DNA from: Mucilaginibacter paludis DSM 18603
GTDB lineage: Bacteria > Bacteroidota > Bacteroidia > Sphingobacteriales > Sphingobacteriaceae
NCBI RefSeq assembly: GCF_000166195.2
Contig: NZ_CM001403.1
Coordinates: forward strand, 3,676,432-3,740,431
Direction of reading: 5' to 3'
DNA: 64,000 nt
The position numbers were made by a program, and so were the translations under genes. How positions within the stretch are numbered: position 1 is the first letter of the stretch; every line of letters begins with the position of its first letter. Of this stretch, positions 53,270 through 63,246 are shown one piece after another. The notes below the pieces were generated by a model. It was not told the origin of the DNA. It saw only the letters and a list, made by a program, of their open reading frames with translations, and made no database searches.

Positions 53270-55132
53270 TTATCTGCTCACATGAACCATTAAAACCGAA
53301 ATATCCGATGGCGACACTCCCGAAATGCGCGAAGCCTGACCTAACGTGCGTGGTTTAATACGCATCAGTTTTTCGCGGGCTTCTTTTGACAAGGATACCA
53401 ACTGATGATAATTGAATTCGGGGTTAATTTCTTTATCCTCCATTTTTTTCATCCGGTTTACAATGTCCATTTCTTTCTCAAAATAACTTTCATATTTTAT
53501 TTTGATTTCTGCCTGCTCAACAGTTTCGTTGTCGTAATTTGCCAATAGGTCGTTTAACGATTGGTCAACTTTTCTTAAATCGTTAAATCCTACTTGCGGC
53601 CTGCCTATCAAACTTACCATTTTTACATTTTGATTTAGCGGACTGGTACCTAATTCTTCCAATAACGAATTTACATCCGAGGCATCGATGGATTTATTTT
53701 TAACAAAGTTGACGATTACATCAGAGTTGGTGATTTTTTGATTTACCTTATCTAATCTTTCCTGACTGATTAAACCTAAGTTAAAACCAATAGGGCTTAA
53801 ACGTATATCGGCGTTGTCCTGTCTTAATAGTAAGCGATGCTCTGCCCTTGATGTAAACATACGGTAAGGTTCCTCGGTACCTTTAGTTACCAAATCATCT
53901 ATCAATACACCAATGTATGATTCTGATCTTTTCATAATCAGTTCATGTTTATCGTGTACTTTTTGGTGAGCGTTGATACCAGCAATTAATCCCTGTGATG
54001 CTGCTTCTTCGTAACCTGTTGTACCGTTAATCTGACCTGCGAAAAACAAGTTTGAAATGAGTTTCGTTTCTAAAGTTAAGCCGAGCTGGATAGGAGGGAA
54101 GTAGTCGTACTCGATGGCATAACCGGGTCTAAACATGCGTACATTTTCAAATCCTGGAATTTGTATTAAAGCTTTGTATTGTACATCTTCGGGTAAAGAG
54201 GTTGAAAAACCATTAACGTATATCTCAACAGTATGCGCACCTTCTGGTTCAACAAAAATCTGATGCCTGTCGCGCTCTGCAAAACGGTTGATTTTATCCT
54301 CAATAGATGGGCAGTATCTTGGGCCTAAACCTTTGATTCTGCCGGTAAACATCGGCGATTTTTCAAACCCTTCCTTCAGAGTTTCGTGTACTTTGTTGTT
54401 GGTATAAGTAATCCAGCAACAACGCTGCTCTTCCATCAGCTTCACATCGGTATACGAGAAACGACCGCGTTTTTCATCGCCCCACTGCTCTTCCATCAAC
54501 GTATAGTTTAACGATCTTCCGTCAACGCGTGGTGGAGTTCCGGTTTTCATACGTCCCGCTTCAAAGCCTAAAGTAACCAATTGTTCTGTTAAACCGGTGG
54601 CAGCTTTCTCGCCGGTGCGGCCTCCGCCAAATTTCTTTTCGCCAATATGGATCACTCCATTTAAAAATGTACCGTTAGTTAACACCACCGCGTCCGATTC
54701 TATCTCAACCCCTAAGGATGTTTTAACACCCGAAACTGTATTGCCCTTTATCAATAACGAAGTAACTGTATCTTGCCAAAAGTCTACATTGGGTGTTCTT
54801 TCTAAGGCTAACCTCCATTCTTCTGCAAAGCGCATTCTATCGTTTTGAGTTCTTGGGCTCCACATCGCCGGTCCCTTTGATAAGTTGAGCATCCTGAATT
54901 GGATGCTTGTTTTATCCGATATAATACCCGAGTATCCGCCCAACGCATCTATTTCGCGCACTATTTGTCCCTTGGCTACGCCACCCATAGCCGGGTTGCA
55001 GCTCATCTGTGCAATGGTACCCATATTCATGGTAATGAGCAATACCGATGAGCCAAGGTTAGCTGCTGCTGCTGCTGCCTCGCACCCGGCATGTCCGGCA
55101 CCCACTACAATTACATTATACTTTTTAAACAT
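53270..55132 (-). CDS. mnmG: tRNA uridine-5-carboxymethylaminomethyl modification enzyme MnmG
   Basis: A 620-residue FAD enzyme that, with MnmE, modifies U34 of certain tRNAs. FAD fold [19 protein letters not shown] near residues 9-27; family signatures [21 protein letters not shown] near 46-66, [15 protein letters not shown] near 190, [13 protein letters not shown] near 270, [17 protein letters not shown] near 365 and [16 protein letters not shown] near 425. The C-terminal helical domain is complete. Two palindromes identical to parS lie directly upstream of its start. Confidence 0.96.
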   Translation of the reverse strand: MFKKYNVIVVGAGHAGCEAAAAAANLGSSVLLITMNMGTIAQMSCNPAMGGVAKGQIVREIDALGGYSGIISDKTSIQFRMLNLSKGPAMWSPRTQNDRMRFAEEWRLALERTPNVDFWQDTVTSLLIKGNTVSGVKTSLGVEIESDAVVLTNGTFLNGVIHIGEKKFGGGRTGEKAATGLTEQLVTLGFEAGRMKTGTPPRVDGRSLNYTLMEEQWGDEKRGRFSYTDVKLMEEQRCCWITYTNNKVHETLKEGFEKSPMFTGRIKGLGPRYCPSIEDKINRFAERDRHQIFVEPEGAHTVEIYVNGFSTSLPEDVQYKALIQIPGFENVRMFRPGYAIEYDYFPPIQLGLTLETKLISNLFFAGQINGTTGYEEAASQGLIAGINAHQKVHDKHELIMKRSESYIGVLIDDLVTKGTEEPYRMFTSRAEHRLLLRQDNADIRLSPIGFNLGLISQERLDKVNQKITNSDVIVNFVKNKSIDASDVNSLLEELGTSPLNQNVKMVSLIGRPQVGFNDLRKVDQSLNDLLANYDNETVEQAEIKIKYESYFEKEMDIVNRMKKMEDKEINPEFNYHQLVSLSKEAREKLMRIKPRTLGQASRISGVSPSDISVLMVHVSR

Positions 55133-55143
55133 TGTTTATGGAA

Positions 55144-55159
55144 TGTTCCACGTGGAACA
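55144..55159. promoter_or_regulatory. parS-like site 1
   Basis: TGTTCCACGTGGAACA is a perfect 16-base palindrome that fits the broadly conserved chromosomal parS consensus bound by ParB/Spo0J. It lies 12 bases upstream of the mnmG start. Confidence 0.8.
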
Positions 55160-55176
55160 TTTAAATTAGTTTACAA

Positions 55177-55428
55177 TTAATCATTCGATGTTCCACGTGG
55201 AACATTCTTAAATAACGAGAATATAGCTACACCAGTCCATATGGCTTCCAATACAAAAAAAGGGTAGAAGCTAATCATATAAGAGGCATAACAGTTCATT
55301 CCGGCACCTATGATATTACACCAAATGTATAACTTGCTATCCGACTTTATCTTTTGGTTGAGATTAAGAAAGAAAGCTATTAGTAATATAATTACGCCTA
55401 CAGATGCTATAATATCTGATAACTTCAT
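55177..55428 (-). CDS. Small membrane protein, CBU_0592-like
   Basis: An 83-residue protein with about three membrane segments (residues 5-22, 33-50 and 53-72) and a short polar tail (KNVPRGTSND). The layout and the NLNQKIKSDSKLYIWCNIIGAGMNCYASYMISFYPFFVLEAIWTGVA pattern resemble the CBU_0592-like family of unknown function. Part of the tail is encoded by parS-like site 2. It overlaps the ABC-F gene by 4 bases and lies between it and mnmG. Confidence 0.75.
   Translation of the reverse strand: MKLSDIIASVGVIILLIAFFLNLNQKIKSDSKLYIWCNIIGAGMNCYASYMISFYPFFVLEAIWTGVAIFSLFKNVPRGTSND
55189..55204. promoter_or_regulatory. parS-like site 2
   Basis: A second perfect TGTTCCACGTGGAACA, 45 bases from the first. 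It lies inside the coding sequence of the small membrane protein, where it encodes the residues NVPRGT. Confidence 0.8.
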
Positions 55429-57305
55429 GCTTCGTTTAGTTCTGTTAATTCAAGCCAACGAAAGGTTTTTTCATTTAATGAATCATTCATATCTTGTATC
55501 TTATCAGCCAGATAAGCCAGTTCTTCGTGACTGGTTATTCCTGAATTTAATTGAACGGTAAATGATTTGATTTCTTGTTCTAAATGAGCTATATCTTTTT
55601 CAAGGTCCTGAAGCTCTTTTTGTTCTTTAAAACCCAGTTTGCTCTTCTTAGGTGCAGGGCTTTGCGCTACGGCGGGCTGTGCTGCTATTGCTTTTGAGGC
55701 TTTTTTGGCATCAGCTTTTATTTCTTCCTGTTCAATGCGATAGGAAGAGTAGTTGCCATTGTATATCCGGACTTTACCATTGCCTTCTAATATAAAAAGC
55801 TGATCGGTTAACTTGTCCAATAAATACCTATCGTGGGTAACTAATACCAATACACCGGCATAACCTATTAAAAATTCTTCTAATACGTTTAAGGTATCTA
55901 TATCCAAATCATTGGTGGGCTCATCCAGAATCAAAAAGTTCGGATTCATCATCAGGATATGCATTAATTGCAGCCTTTTCTTTTCGCCACCGCTCAGGTT
56001 CGATATAAAACCGTACTGCTTGGCAGGAGGGAAGAGGAATTGGGTAAGCAGATTTGAAGCAGTTATCGTTTTGCCATCAGCCATCGTGATAAATTCGGCA
56101 ACGTTTTTAACTACGTCAATCACGCGTTCGTTATCTTTAAATGTAATACCGCTCTGATGGAAATAACCCATTACTGTTGTTTCACCTTTATCTACCTTGC
56201 CCTTGTCGGGTTGTAATGATCCGGTAATAATGTTAAGATAGGTTGATTTGCCTGTTCCGTTTTTACCCGCTAAGCCTATACGGTCGCCTTTCTTAAAAGT
56301 ATAGCTAAAATCATCAATAAGGATTCGTCCATCAAAGCCTTTGCTTAAATGTTCAATCTCCATAATCTTATTACCCTGCCTTGCCGATTTTAGGCTTAAC
56401 TGTACCTTTTCTTTAGGCCCTCCATCTTTGGTTTTTTCTTCCAGGTCGTAAAAGGCATCAATACGTGCTTTTGATTTGGTACCGCGGGCTTGTGGTTGCC
56501 TGCGCATCCAATCTAATTCTTTGCGTAATAAGTTAGAGTTTTTTGCAAACTGTGCTGTTTCGGCTGCCTCACGGTCGGCCTTTTTTTCGAGATAATATAA
56601 ATAACTGCCCGAATAGTTGTTAATCTTACCACGGTCAATCTCGATGATCTCGTTGCAGATATTATCTAAGAAGTACCGGTCGTGAGTAACCAGCAAAATG
56701 GTTTTATTTCTTTCTGTTAATAAACTTTCTAACCATTCTATCGTGTCGATATCTAAATGGTTGGTTGGCTCATCTAAAACATATATCTCCGGATCTGCAA
56801 TCAATAATTGTGCTAATGCTAACCTCTTCTTTTGTCCGCCAGAAAGGGTTTCTATTTTTTGTTCCAGGTGATGGATATCCAGCCGACCCAAAATAGTTTT
56901 AATTTTGTGCTCATACTCCCATGCCTCCAGGTTGCTAATTTCCTCAGTTACCTTTTCTATAGCTTTGTAGTTTTCAGGATCATTCTCTAACAACTCTTCA
57001 TATTGCCTGATTAATTGTTGTTGGATGTTATCTGATTGAAATATAAAATCGCTGATGGTAGCTCCCTTTACAAATTGAGGATCCTGCTCCAGGTAGCCCA
57101 GCTTGAGCTCTTTGCTTCTAACTACTTTGCCCTCTACTGGTAAAAACTTTCCGGCTAATAATTTTAACAGGGTTGATTTACCTGCACCGTTTACACCTAC
57201 CAGGGCAACCCTTCGGCCGCGGTTAATACCAAACGTTAATTGACGAAATAGCCAGGTATCATTAAATGAATGGCCAAGATTTTCTGCTGAAATATACGTA
57301 CTCAC
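55425..57305 (-). CDS. ABC-F family ATPase (Uup-like)
   Basis: A 626-residue soluble twin-ABC protein with no membrane part, of the group that works on ribosomes. First Walker A GVNGAGKST near residue 37-45, signature LSGGQKKRLALAQ near 155, Walker B IYVLDEPTNHLDI; second Walker A GKNGTGKST near 350 and LSGGEKKRLQLM near 440 with LILDEPTNDLDI. A linker of about 80 charged residues separates them, and a C-terminal coiled coil (560-620) suggests Uup rather than EttA. It is coupled by 4-base overlaps to genes on both sides. Confidence 0.95.
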   Translation of the reverse strand: MSTYISAENLGHSFNDTWLFRQLTFGINRGRRVALVGVNGAGKSTLLKLLAGKFLPVEGKVVRSKELKLGYLEQDPQFVKGATISDFIFQSDNIQQQLIRQYEELLENDPENYKAIEKVTEEISNLEAWEYEHKIKTILGRLDIHHLEQKIETLSGGQKKRLALAQLLIADPEIYVLDEPTNHLDIDTIEWLESLLTERNKTILLVTHDRYFLDNICNEIIEIDRGKINNYSGSYLYYLEKKADREAAETAQFAKNSNLLRKELDWMRRQPQARGTKSKARIDAFYDLEEKTKDGGPKEKVQLSLKSARQGNKIMEIEHLSKGFDGRILIDDFSYTFKKGDRIGLAGKNGTGKSTYLNIITGSLQPDKGKVDKGETTVMGYFHQSGITFKDNERVIDVVKNVAEFITMADGKTITASNLLTQFLFPPAKQYGFISNLSGGEKKRLQLMHILMMNPNFLILDEPTNDLDIDTLNVLEEFLIGYAGVLVLVTHDRYLLDKLTDQLFILEGNGKVRIYNGNYSSYRIEQEEIKADAKKASKAIAAQPAVAQSPAPKKSKLGFKEQKELQDLEKDIAHLEQEIKSFTVQLNSGITSHEELAYLADKIQDMNDSLNEKTFRWLELTELNEA

Positions 57306-57958
57306 GCTAATTGTTTTATTTTATCTGAAGGATGGATAAATATGCCCACCTCGTTTTTTAATGATTGTTTAAACATGGCCCTGGCAACCGTAATTGCAGG
57401 GATGCTTCTGTATTTCGATAATCCGCCAATTAATAACGGATCAATTACTTTCATTGCTGCTATGGCAATGCGTTCCATTAATCTTTTTTCCTGACGATTG
57501 CCGGTTAATAATGAAGGTTGATAAATTTGAACGGTTTTAAATGGTATTTTTTCAATATCGCGTTCAGTTTCTCCCTTTGTTTTAAGGTAAAAGCCAGCTG
57601 AGTTGGCGTTTGCTCCAAGAGCCGAAACTAAATGATATTGTTTAATGCCGTTAAGGTGTGCCAACTGAGCAAGTTTAACCGGGTGATCATGATCTATTTT
57701 GCGGTATTCGATTAAATCGGGTGTTTTTTTGGCTGTTGTGCCTAAGCAACAAAATAAAACATGTCCGTTGATGGATGCCGACCACTTATCAAGTTCATCA
57801 AAGCTGATCACTAACTGTACCAATTTAGTATGATTGATAGGTAATTCTTTTCGTGATATGGATATAACTTCTTGGTAGTCAGTATTTTGCAATAGAATAT
57901 TCAGCAGTTCCCCGCCAATTAGTCCACTTGCTCCAACAATAACTGCCTTTTTCAACAT
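57302..57958 (-). CDS. NAD(P)H-binding oxidoreductase, HTATIP2-like
   Basis: A 218-residue atypical short-chain dehydrogenase, read from ATG 57958. Rossmann loop AVIVGASGLIGGELLNILL near residues 5-23; LFCCLGTTAKK near 73 and YHLVSALGANANSAGFYLKTKGETE near 110-134 with the Ser/Tyr/Lys order seen in TIP30/HTATIP2-like proteins. Substrate unknown. The stop overlaps the ABC-F start by 4 bases, so it heads the four-gene unit running to mnmG. Confidence 0.9.
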   Translation of the reverse strand: MLKKAVIVGASGLIGGELLNILLQNTDYQEVISISRKELPINHTKLVQLVISFDELDKWSASINGHVLFCCLGTTAKKTPDLIEYRKIDHDHPVKLAQLAHLNGIKQYHLVSALGANANSAGFYLKTKGETERDIEKIPFKTVQIYQPSLLTGNRQEKRLMERIAIAAMKVIDPLLIGGLSKYRSIPAITVARAMFKQSLKNEVGIFIHPSDKIKQLA

Positions 57959-58201
57959 TATTAACAAAATTTTTGCAAAAGTACGGATTTTTAAATTGAC
58001 CGATGATACTTAAATGGTTGACGTGTAATGCCAATGACATACTTCGTATAAAACTAAGTTATCAGGTTACCAAACAATTATAAATGTAAGATGTTTATAA
58101 CCGCAAGCTCACCTGAATTATAGCTAATCTATCTTCTTGATGACTGGCCGGATAGCCGCCTGCTAATAAAGACGATCCCTTATATAATTGGAAATCGGAG
58201 G

Positions 58202-58229
58202 TTTGCGCAAACAATACGCATTAAATTTG
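58202..58229 (+). promoter_or_regulatory. Candidate promoter of the Mla-type operon
   Basis: TTTG at 58202-58205 and TAAATTTG at 58222-58229 fit the Bacteroidota -33 and -7 boxes with 16 bases between. The start codon is 28 bases after the -7 box. Besides this the 299-base gap (57959-58257) shows nothing recognisable. Confidence 0.5.
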
Positions 58230-58257
58230 TTGTAAGGATAATAAATTGATTAAACAC

Positions 58258-59031
58258 ATGGCAGAACAAGAATTAACAGGATGGAAGAAGTTGATGGAAG
58301 AAGTGGGTGAGCAGGCCACCTTTTTTACCGGTTTTTTCAGGAATCTTTTTACAGGCGGTTTCGAATGGTCTGAATTTGTTCGCCAATGTTATGAAATAGG
58401 TTACAGGTCAATCACCCTGGTTGGTATTACGTCATTCATCATGGGGGTTGTTTTAACCCTTCAATCGCGCCCTACACTGGTTAAATTTGGAGCGAGCAGC
58501 ATGTTGCCCTTCATGGTATGTGTGTCCATTATACGCGAGATAGGTCCGGTTATCACAGCTATTATTTGCGCAGGTAAGATATCATCAGGCATTGGTGCCG
58601 AACTGGGGAGTATGAAGGTGACAGAGCAAATTGATGCTATGGAAGTTTCGGGAGCAAACCCAATGCAATACCTGGTAGTTACCCGGATATTGGCCACTAC
58701 CATTATGATACCGATATTAACCCTGATGGGCGATGTCCTTGGCCTTTTTGGCGGATTTTTAGCCGTGCATTTTGCCGATCATACCAGTTGGCAACTGTAT
58801 TTTAATAAGTGTGTTAGCTCTGTTGATTTTAGCGATTTATTGCCCGCAGTAATTAAAACCGTGTTTTTTGGGTTTGCGGTAGGGTTTATAGGTTGTTATA
58901 AAGGCTTTAACTCCAACAGAGGTACCGAAAGTGTGGGTATTGCCGCTAATTCGGCCGTTGTAAGCGCTTCCTTATGGATCTTCTTTTTAGATGTTATTGC
59001 CGTTCAGATCACCCAATTATTTTTTTATTAA
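58258..59031 (+). CDS. MlaE family ABC transporter permease
   Basis: A 257-residue inner-membrane permease from ATG 58258 (MAEQELTGWKK). MlaE-family features are the segment RSITLVGITSFIMGVVLTLQSRPTLVKFG near residues 40-68, the cytoplasmic motif ICAGKISSGIGAELGSMKVTEQIDAMEVSGANPM near 105-138, and GCYKGFNSNRGTESVGIAANSAV near 210. With the next two genes it forms an ATPase-permease-MCE lipid transport system between inner and outer membranes. The direction of transport is not settled for the family. Confidence 0.94.
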   Translation: MAEQELTGWKKLMEEVGEQATFFTGFFRNLFTGGFEWSEFVRQCYEIGYRSITLVGITSFIMGVVLTLQSRPTLVKFGASSMLPFMVCVSIIREIGPVITAIICAGKISSGIGAELGSMKVTEQIDAMEVSGANPMQYLVVTRILATTIMIPILTLMGDVLGLFGGFLAVHFADHTSWQLYFNKCVSSVDFSDLLPAVIKTVFFGFAVGFIGCYKGFNSNRGTESVGIAANSAVVSASLWIFFLDVIAVQITQLFFY

Positions 59032-59034
59032 GCA

Positions 59035-59841
59035 ATGGAAAAAGACGAAAAAATAAAAGAACAGCCTGAAAAAATAGTAAAATCTGCAGATGAAAAATCT
59101 GTCGGCAACGGTGATGAGTTGGTTATCGAAATTAAGAATCTAAAAAAGGGATTCGGCTCAAAAGAAATATTAAAGAACATCAACCTCACTTTAAAACGGG
59201 GTGAGAACCTGGTTGTATTAGGTCGTTCCGGTTCGGGTAAATCAGTTACTATCAAATGTATTGTAGGTTTATTAACCCAGGACGAGGGTGAGTGCAAGGT
59301 GTTTGGAGATGAGGTTTCAGAAATGGATTCGGTTCAGTTAAAGGAACTTCGTACCAAAGTGGGCTTCCTTTTTCAGAGCGGCGCATTGTATGATTCTATG
59401 AGTGTGCGCGATAATTTGGAGTTTCCATTAATTAGGGTACTAAAACAGCATGACCAGGCCGAATTAGACCAGGGGGTTAATGATGTGCTGGAATCTGTAG
59501 GATTAGCCGACGCGATAGATAAAATGCCTTCTGATTTATCAGGCGGTATGCGTAAACGGATTGGACTGGCACGCACCTTGATAGTAAAACCAGAGATAAT
59601 GCTTTATGATGAACCTACTACAGGGCTTGACCCTATTACTTCGCGCGAAATAAGCGAGTTGATACTGCAGATGCAGAAAAAGTATAAAACTTCATCCATT
59701 ATTATTACTCACGATATGGAATGCGCCCAAATAACCGCCGACCGTATCCTGGTGTTGCAGGATGGGGAATATGTTGCTGAGGGAACGTACCAGGAACTTG
59801 AAAAATCAGAGTCAGAATTTGTAAGATCATTTTTTAAATAA
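59035..59841 (+). CDS. ABC transporter ATP-binding protein, MlaF-like
   Basis: A 268-residue ATPase. A charged extension of about 30 residues precedes the fold. Walker A GRSGSGKSVT near 63-72 (typical MlaF SGSGKSV), signature LSGGMRKRIGLARTL near 165-179 and Walker B MLYDEPTTGLDPIT near 188. The M-R-K-R variant of the signature motif is the hallmark of Mla-type ATPases. The gene is 3 bases after the permease gene and 5 before the MCE gene. Confidence 0.95.
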   Translation: MEKDEKIKEQPEKIVKSADEKSVGNGDELVIEIKNLKKGFGSKEILKNINLTLKRGENLVVLGRSGSGKSVTIKCIVGLLTQDEGECKVFGDEVSEMDSVQLKELRTKVGFLFQSGALYDSMSVRDNLEFPLIRVLKQHDQAELDQGVNDVLESVGLADAIDKMPSDLSGGMRKRIGLARTLIVKPEIMLYDEPTTGLDPITSREISELILQMQKKYKTSSIIITHDMECAQITADRILVLQDGEYVAEGTYQELEKSESEFVRSFFK

Positions 59842-59846
59842 ATAAC

Positions 59847-60644
59847 ATGAAAACCACTACCGGACAGAAACTAAAAATAGGGATATTCACAGCCATCGGA
59901 ATATTGATCCTGTTTGTAGCCATATTTTTAATAGGAAGCCAGAAAAATTTGTTTAGTTCAACATACCGGGTACATGGGGTGTTTAAAAACGTGGGCGGCT
60001 TACAGGTTGGTAACAACGTACGGCTGGCTGGTATTAACGTGGGCGTTGTAGAGGGGATCCAGATCCTGACGGATACTTCAGTCCGGGTAGATCTTACGTT
60101 GAATACAAGCGTTCAAAAGTTTGTTAAAACGGATGCTAAACTTTCCATAGGTACTGATGGCTTCATCGGTGATAAGCTGATCACTATTTCACCGGGCGGT
60201 GCAACCACAACCCAAATCGCCCAGGAAGGACAACAATTAGCTACCGTGCCTCCTTTTGATACTGATAAACTGATTGCCAGGGCCACTAAGATTATTGATA
60301 ACGCGGCAACCCTTACCGGCGACTTATCCGAAATTGTAGGGAAAGTTAACCAGGGTAAAGGAAGTATAGGGCGCTTATTAAATAACGATAAAATGGCCAA
60401 GGATATGGAGCACACGGTAAGTGAAGCTAAAAAAACCATGAGTTCTGTAAAAACAACCACAGGGACGCTTAATGAAGATTTAAAAGCGGCCCAAAGTAAT
60501 TTTCTGCTAAAGGGCTTCTTCAAAAAGAAACAAAAGGCTGCCCAGGCAAAAAAGGATTCGATTGAAAAAGCCAAAAAAGCGGTGTCAGATACCACTACAA
60601 AGAAAAAACGTAGAGGCTTTTTGGGCATAGGCAAAAAAGAATAG
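59847..60644 (+). CDS. MlaD family (MCE domain) protein
   Basis: A 265-residue protein with an N-terminal membrane anchor (residues 9-30) and one MCE domain (about 35-115) with GVFKNVGGLQVGNNVRLAGINVGVVEGIQI and TDGFIGDKLITISPGG. The remaining chain is a coiled coil, followed by a strongly basic tail (SDTTTKKKRRGFLG). MCE rings form the substrate channel in these systems. It is the last gene of the operon, before a strong terminator. Outer-membrane partners are not encoded here. Confidence 0.94.
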   Translation: MKTTTGQKLKIGIFTAIGILILFVAIFLIGSQKNLFSSTYRVHGVFKNVGGLQVGNNVRLAGINVGVVEGIQILTDTSVRVDLTLNTSVQKFVKTDAKLSIGTDGFIGDKLITISPGGATTTQIAQEGQQLATVPPFDTDKLIARATKIIDNAATLTGDLSEIVGKVNQGKGSIGRLLNNDKMAKDMEHTVSEAKKTMSSVKTTTGTLNEDLKAAQSNFLLKGFFKKKQKAAQAKKDSIEKAKKAVSDTTTKKKRRGFLGIGKKE

Positions 60645-60660
60645 TAACAAGCAACTTGAT

Positions 60661-60698
60661 AAAAAAAGTGCCTTGGTTAAGTCCAAGGCACTTTTTTT
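60661..60698. terminator. Bidirectional terminator between the Mla-type operon and the MscS gene
   Basis: AAAAAAAGTGCCTTGG and CCAAGGCACTTTTTTT form a 16-bp perfect stem with loop TTAAGT. Both strands end in a U-run, so it should stop transcripts from both convergent genes. Confidence 0.92.
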
Positions 60699-60727
60699 AT
60701 GGGTGTACAAATTATCTGAAGCTACAC

Positions 60728-61882
60728 TTATTGAGATTCGGTACCACCGGCCGGCGCATCGTACTGATGAATAACCGTTTGAGTTGGGAAGGCAAAATCG
60801 CCGCTGCTTTGCTGAACTATTTCGATTATTTTGAAGTTTATTTCTTCCTTAATCTTCAAATAGGGATTATAATCCATCATTTCGATGTAATACAATACCT
60901 GCAAATCTAACGACGAACTTCCAAAATTCTCAAACGTGACAATGGCATCGTTATTTGTTTTGGGGTGTTCGTTAATGTAATCAGTGATTTTTTGAGCTAT
61001 AACCCTGATCTCTTGTATCGGGGTATTATAGGTTAGGCCTATATCAAATTTAATCCGCCGGTAGTTTCGCACCGTCATGTTTTCGAGCGGTGTATCAATC
61101 ATCTTTTTATTGGGCATAGTAACCAGGCTTTTCTCGGCTGTACGTATACGTGTGCTTCTGAAACCTACTTTCTCAACCGTACCTTCAATACCATTCACTT
61201 TTACAAAATCGCCCACAATAAAGGGCCTATCCACAAAAATAGTGAACGAGCCCAGCAGGTTCTCCAAACTCTCTTTGGCAGCAAGCGCAATGGCTATACC
61301 GCCAATACCCAGGCCGGTAATCAACGTTAAAACATTAATCTCGAAAACATATCCCAGTATCACAAAAAAAGCGATGCTAACGGTGGTTATTTTAACTAAC
61401 TCCTTAACAAACGGCACTAACTGGTCGTCTTCTTTAGATGCTGTTATGGATGCCCGGTAAGCAAATACATGTGCTATAAAATCAACAATACGCAGGGCGA
61501 TCCAGAATAATGAAATGATCATCAACAATAAAAACAGTTTATCAATTACCTGGATAAGCGTGATGGTATTGATAACTTCTGCTTTATTAACAAGCTTTGA
61601 TCGGCTATAAATGGCCTCGTTTAAGGGATAATTTAATTGATTTACAGCCAGGTAAATGAGCCATAGACTGATAAAAAACTGAACAGGTTTAATCAGCAGG
61701 TCAACAAAAACTGCTGCATTTAGCTCTTTACCAAAACGGCCAAATAGCGCCAGTAACAAATGGCTGAATAACCTTGAAAATAGTTTTCTAAAAAATAGCC
61801 AGAGCAGCAGAATGCCAGCAAAAAGCAAATAACTTTTAATGCTATTGCCCCAAATGATGTTATTAAAAAAGGCGGTATTCAT
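60728..61882 (-). CDS. Mechanosensitive ion channel family protein (MscS-like)
   Basis: A 384-residue protein, from ATG 61882 (MNTAFFNNIIWGNS). Several membrane segments occupy residues 1-185; the pore-lining TM3 and beta domain read LGIGGIAIALAAKESLENLLGSFTIFVDRPFIVGDFVKVNGIEGTVEKVGFRSTRIRT near 188-245 and are family-defining. The cytoplasmic alpha/beta vestibule ends near residue 380. It would open under membrane tension during osmotic downshock. A tail with PAGGTESQ ends the chain. Confidence 0.95.
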   Translation of the reverse strand: MNTAFFNNIIWGNSIKSYLLFAGILLLWLFFRKLFSRLFSHLLLALFGRFGKELNAAVFVDLLIKPVQFFISLWLIYLAVNQLNYPLNEAIYSRSKLVNKAEVINTITLIQVIDKLFLLLMIISLFWIALRIVDFIAHVFAYRASITASKEDDQLVPFVKELVKITTVSIAFFVILGYVFEINVLTLITGLGIGGIAIALAAKESLENLLGSFTIFVDRPFIVGDFVKVNGIEGTVEKVGFRSTRIRTAEKSLVTMPNKKMIDTPLENMTVRNYRRIKFDIGLTYNTPIQEIRVIAQKITDYINEHPKTNNDAIVTFENFGSSSLDLQVLYYIEMMDYNPYLKIKEEINFKIIEIVQQSSGDFAFPTQTVIHQYDAPAGGTESQ

Positions 61883-61943
61883 TGCGTAGCAAATCAAATT
61901 TAATTGGCTGCTAAATTATACTTTCGTTTAGTAGCGTACAAAC

Positions 61944-61977
61944 AAAAAAACCTCCCTGCAAAAACAGGAAGGCTTTT
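61944..61977 (-). terminator. Rho-independent terminator of rplS
   Basis: On the minus strand CCTTCCTG and CAGGGAGG pair over 8 bp with one G-U pair and a loop of about 6 bases, followed by TTTTTTT. It lies 17 bases past the rplS stop. A weaker T-run on the other strand means that it may also stop plus-strand transcripts. Confidence 0.8.
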
Positions 61978-61993
61978 TAAATATGTAAGATAA

Positions 61994-62341
61994 TTAAACT
62001 CTTTTTGATTTGATACGAGCAGCCTTACCTGTTAATTCGCGCAGGTAGTATAATTTAGCACGACGTACTTTACCCTGGCTGTTCAACTCTATTTTATCAA
62101 TGTTTGGGGAGTTGATCGGGAAGATACGCTCAACACCAATGCCGTTAGATACTTTACGTACGGTAAAAGTTTCTGTATTGCCATTGCTGTTACGTTGGAT
62201 AACAACACCTTGGTAAACCTGGATACGTTCCTTGTTACCTTCTCTGATTTTATAGTGAACACTAATGGTATCTCCTGATTTGAAAGTTGGATATACCTTT
62301 TTTTCTATTGATTGTTCTTCAACAAATTTTACTAAATCCAT
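61994..62341 (-). CDS. rplS: 50S ribosomal protein L19
   Basis: A 115-residue ribosomal protein of the large-subunit interface. Typical segments are [33 protein letters not shown] near residues 21-53, [29 protein letters not shown] and a basic C-terminus [23 protein letters not shown]. Its gene follows trmD on the same strand after 160 bases, as in many bacteria, and a terminator follows. Confidence 0.97.
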   Translation of the reverse strand: MDLVKFVEEQSIEKKVYPTFKSGDTISVHYKIREGNKERIQVYQGVVIQRNSNGNTETFTVRKVSNGIGVERIFPINSPNIDKIELNSQGKVRRAKLYYLRELTGKAARIKSKRV

Positions 62342-62501
62342 GATTTTTAGCTCTTAAAGTCGATTTTTAACCCGTAAAAATCGGAATGCAAGTATAGGGA
62401 TATTTTTTTGTTTAAAAAAGCCTAATTTAAAATTTTCCACATTTGTAATTTATTAACAATATGCGGGCACTATTATAAGTTGAAAAGTTGGTTTTGATAT
62501 C

Positions 62502-63176
62502 TTATTTTAAAAGATCGGGCCGCCTTTGCCTGGTACGCTCAAGGGCCTGTTCAAAGCGCCATTTTTCTACCTCTGGCGTATTGCCGCTTAACAGTATATC
62601 AGGTACTTTATGGCCGTTCCAGTCTGCGGGGCGGGTGTATACCGGCGCATCGAGCATGTCATCCTGGAAAGAATCTGATAGGGCCGATGTTTCGTCACTT
62701 AACACACCAGGTATCAGCCGCACAATCGCATCAACCAAAACGGCTGCAGGCAGTTCACCTCCGGATAATACATAATCACCGATGGATATTTCTCTGGTAA
62801 CAAAAATATCGCGGATACGCTGATCAATACCTTTATAGTGGCCGCAAAGAATAATTACGTTGGTTTGGATAGATAGCTGGTTGGCAATTTTCTGGTTAAA
62901 TGTTTCACCATCCGGCGACATAAATATTACCTCATCGTAGTCACGTTCGGTCTTAAGTGCTGTAATACACTTGGCAAATGGTTCAATAGTCATTACCATA
63001 CCGCTGCCGCCGCCGTAGGGATAATCGTCAACACTTTTTTGTTTCTGGCTCGAATAGTCGCGCAGATTATGTACGTGTATTTCGGCAATTCCCTTTTTCT
63101 GCGCACGTTGTAAAATTGAGTGGGCAAAGGGGCTCTCTAATAAACCGGGTAAAACAGTGATAATATCAAAACGCAT
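62502..63176 (-). CDS. trmD: tRNA (guanine-N1)-methyltransferase TrmD
   Basis: A 224-residue enzyme, from ATG 63176 ([16 protein letters not shown]), which methylates G37 of tRNAs to prevent frameshifting. The trefoil-knot SAM site is in [38 protein letters not shown] near residues 108-145, and [14 protein letters not shown] near 52-65 is the other hallmark. The linker [36 protein letters not shown] leads to the C-terminal helical domain. It precedes rplS. Confidence 0.96.
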   Translation of the reverse strand: MRFDIITVLPGLLESPFAHSILQRAQKKGIAEIHVHNLRDYSSQKQKSVDDYPYGGGSGMVMTIEPFAKCITALKTERDYDEVIFMSPDGETFNQKIANQLSIQTNVIILCGHYKGIDQRIRDIFVTREISIGDYVLSGGELPAAVLVDAIVRLIPGVLSDETSALSDSFQDDMLDAPVYTRPADWNGHKVPDILLSGNTPEVEKWRFEQALERTRQRRPDLLK

Positions 63177-63246
63177 GTACAAAGATAACTTTTTAAAGGT
63201 GTTAAGAGATGAATGGCGAATAGAGCGCTTATGGTAAGTAGATAAG

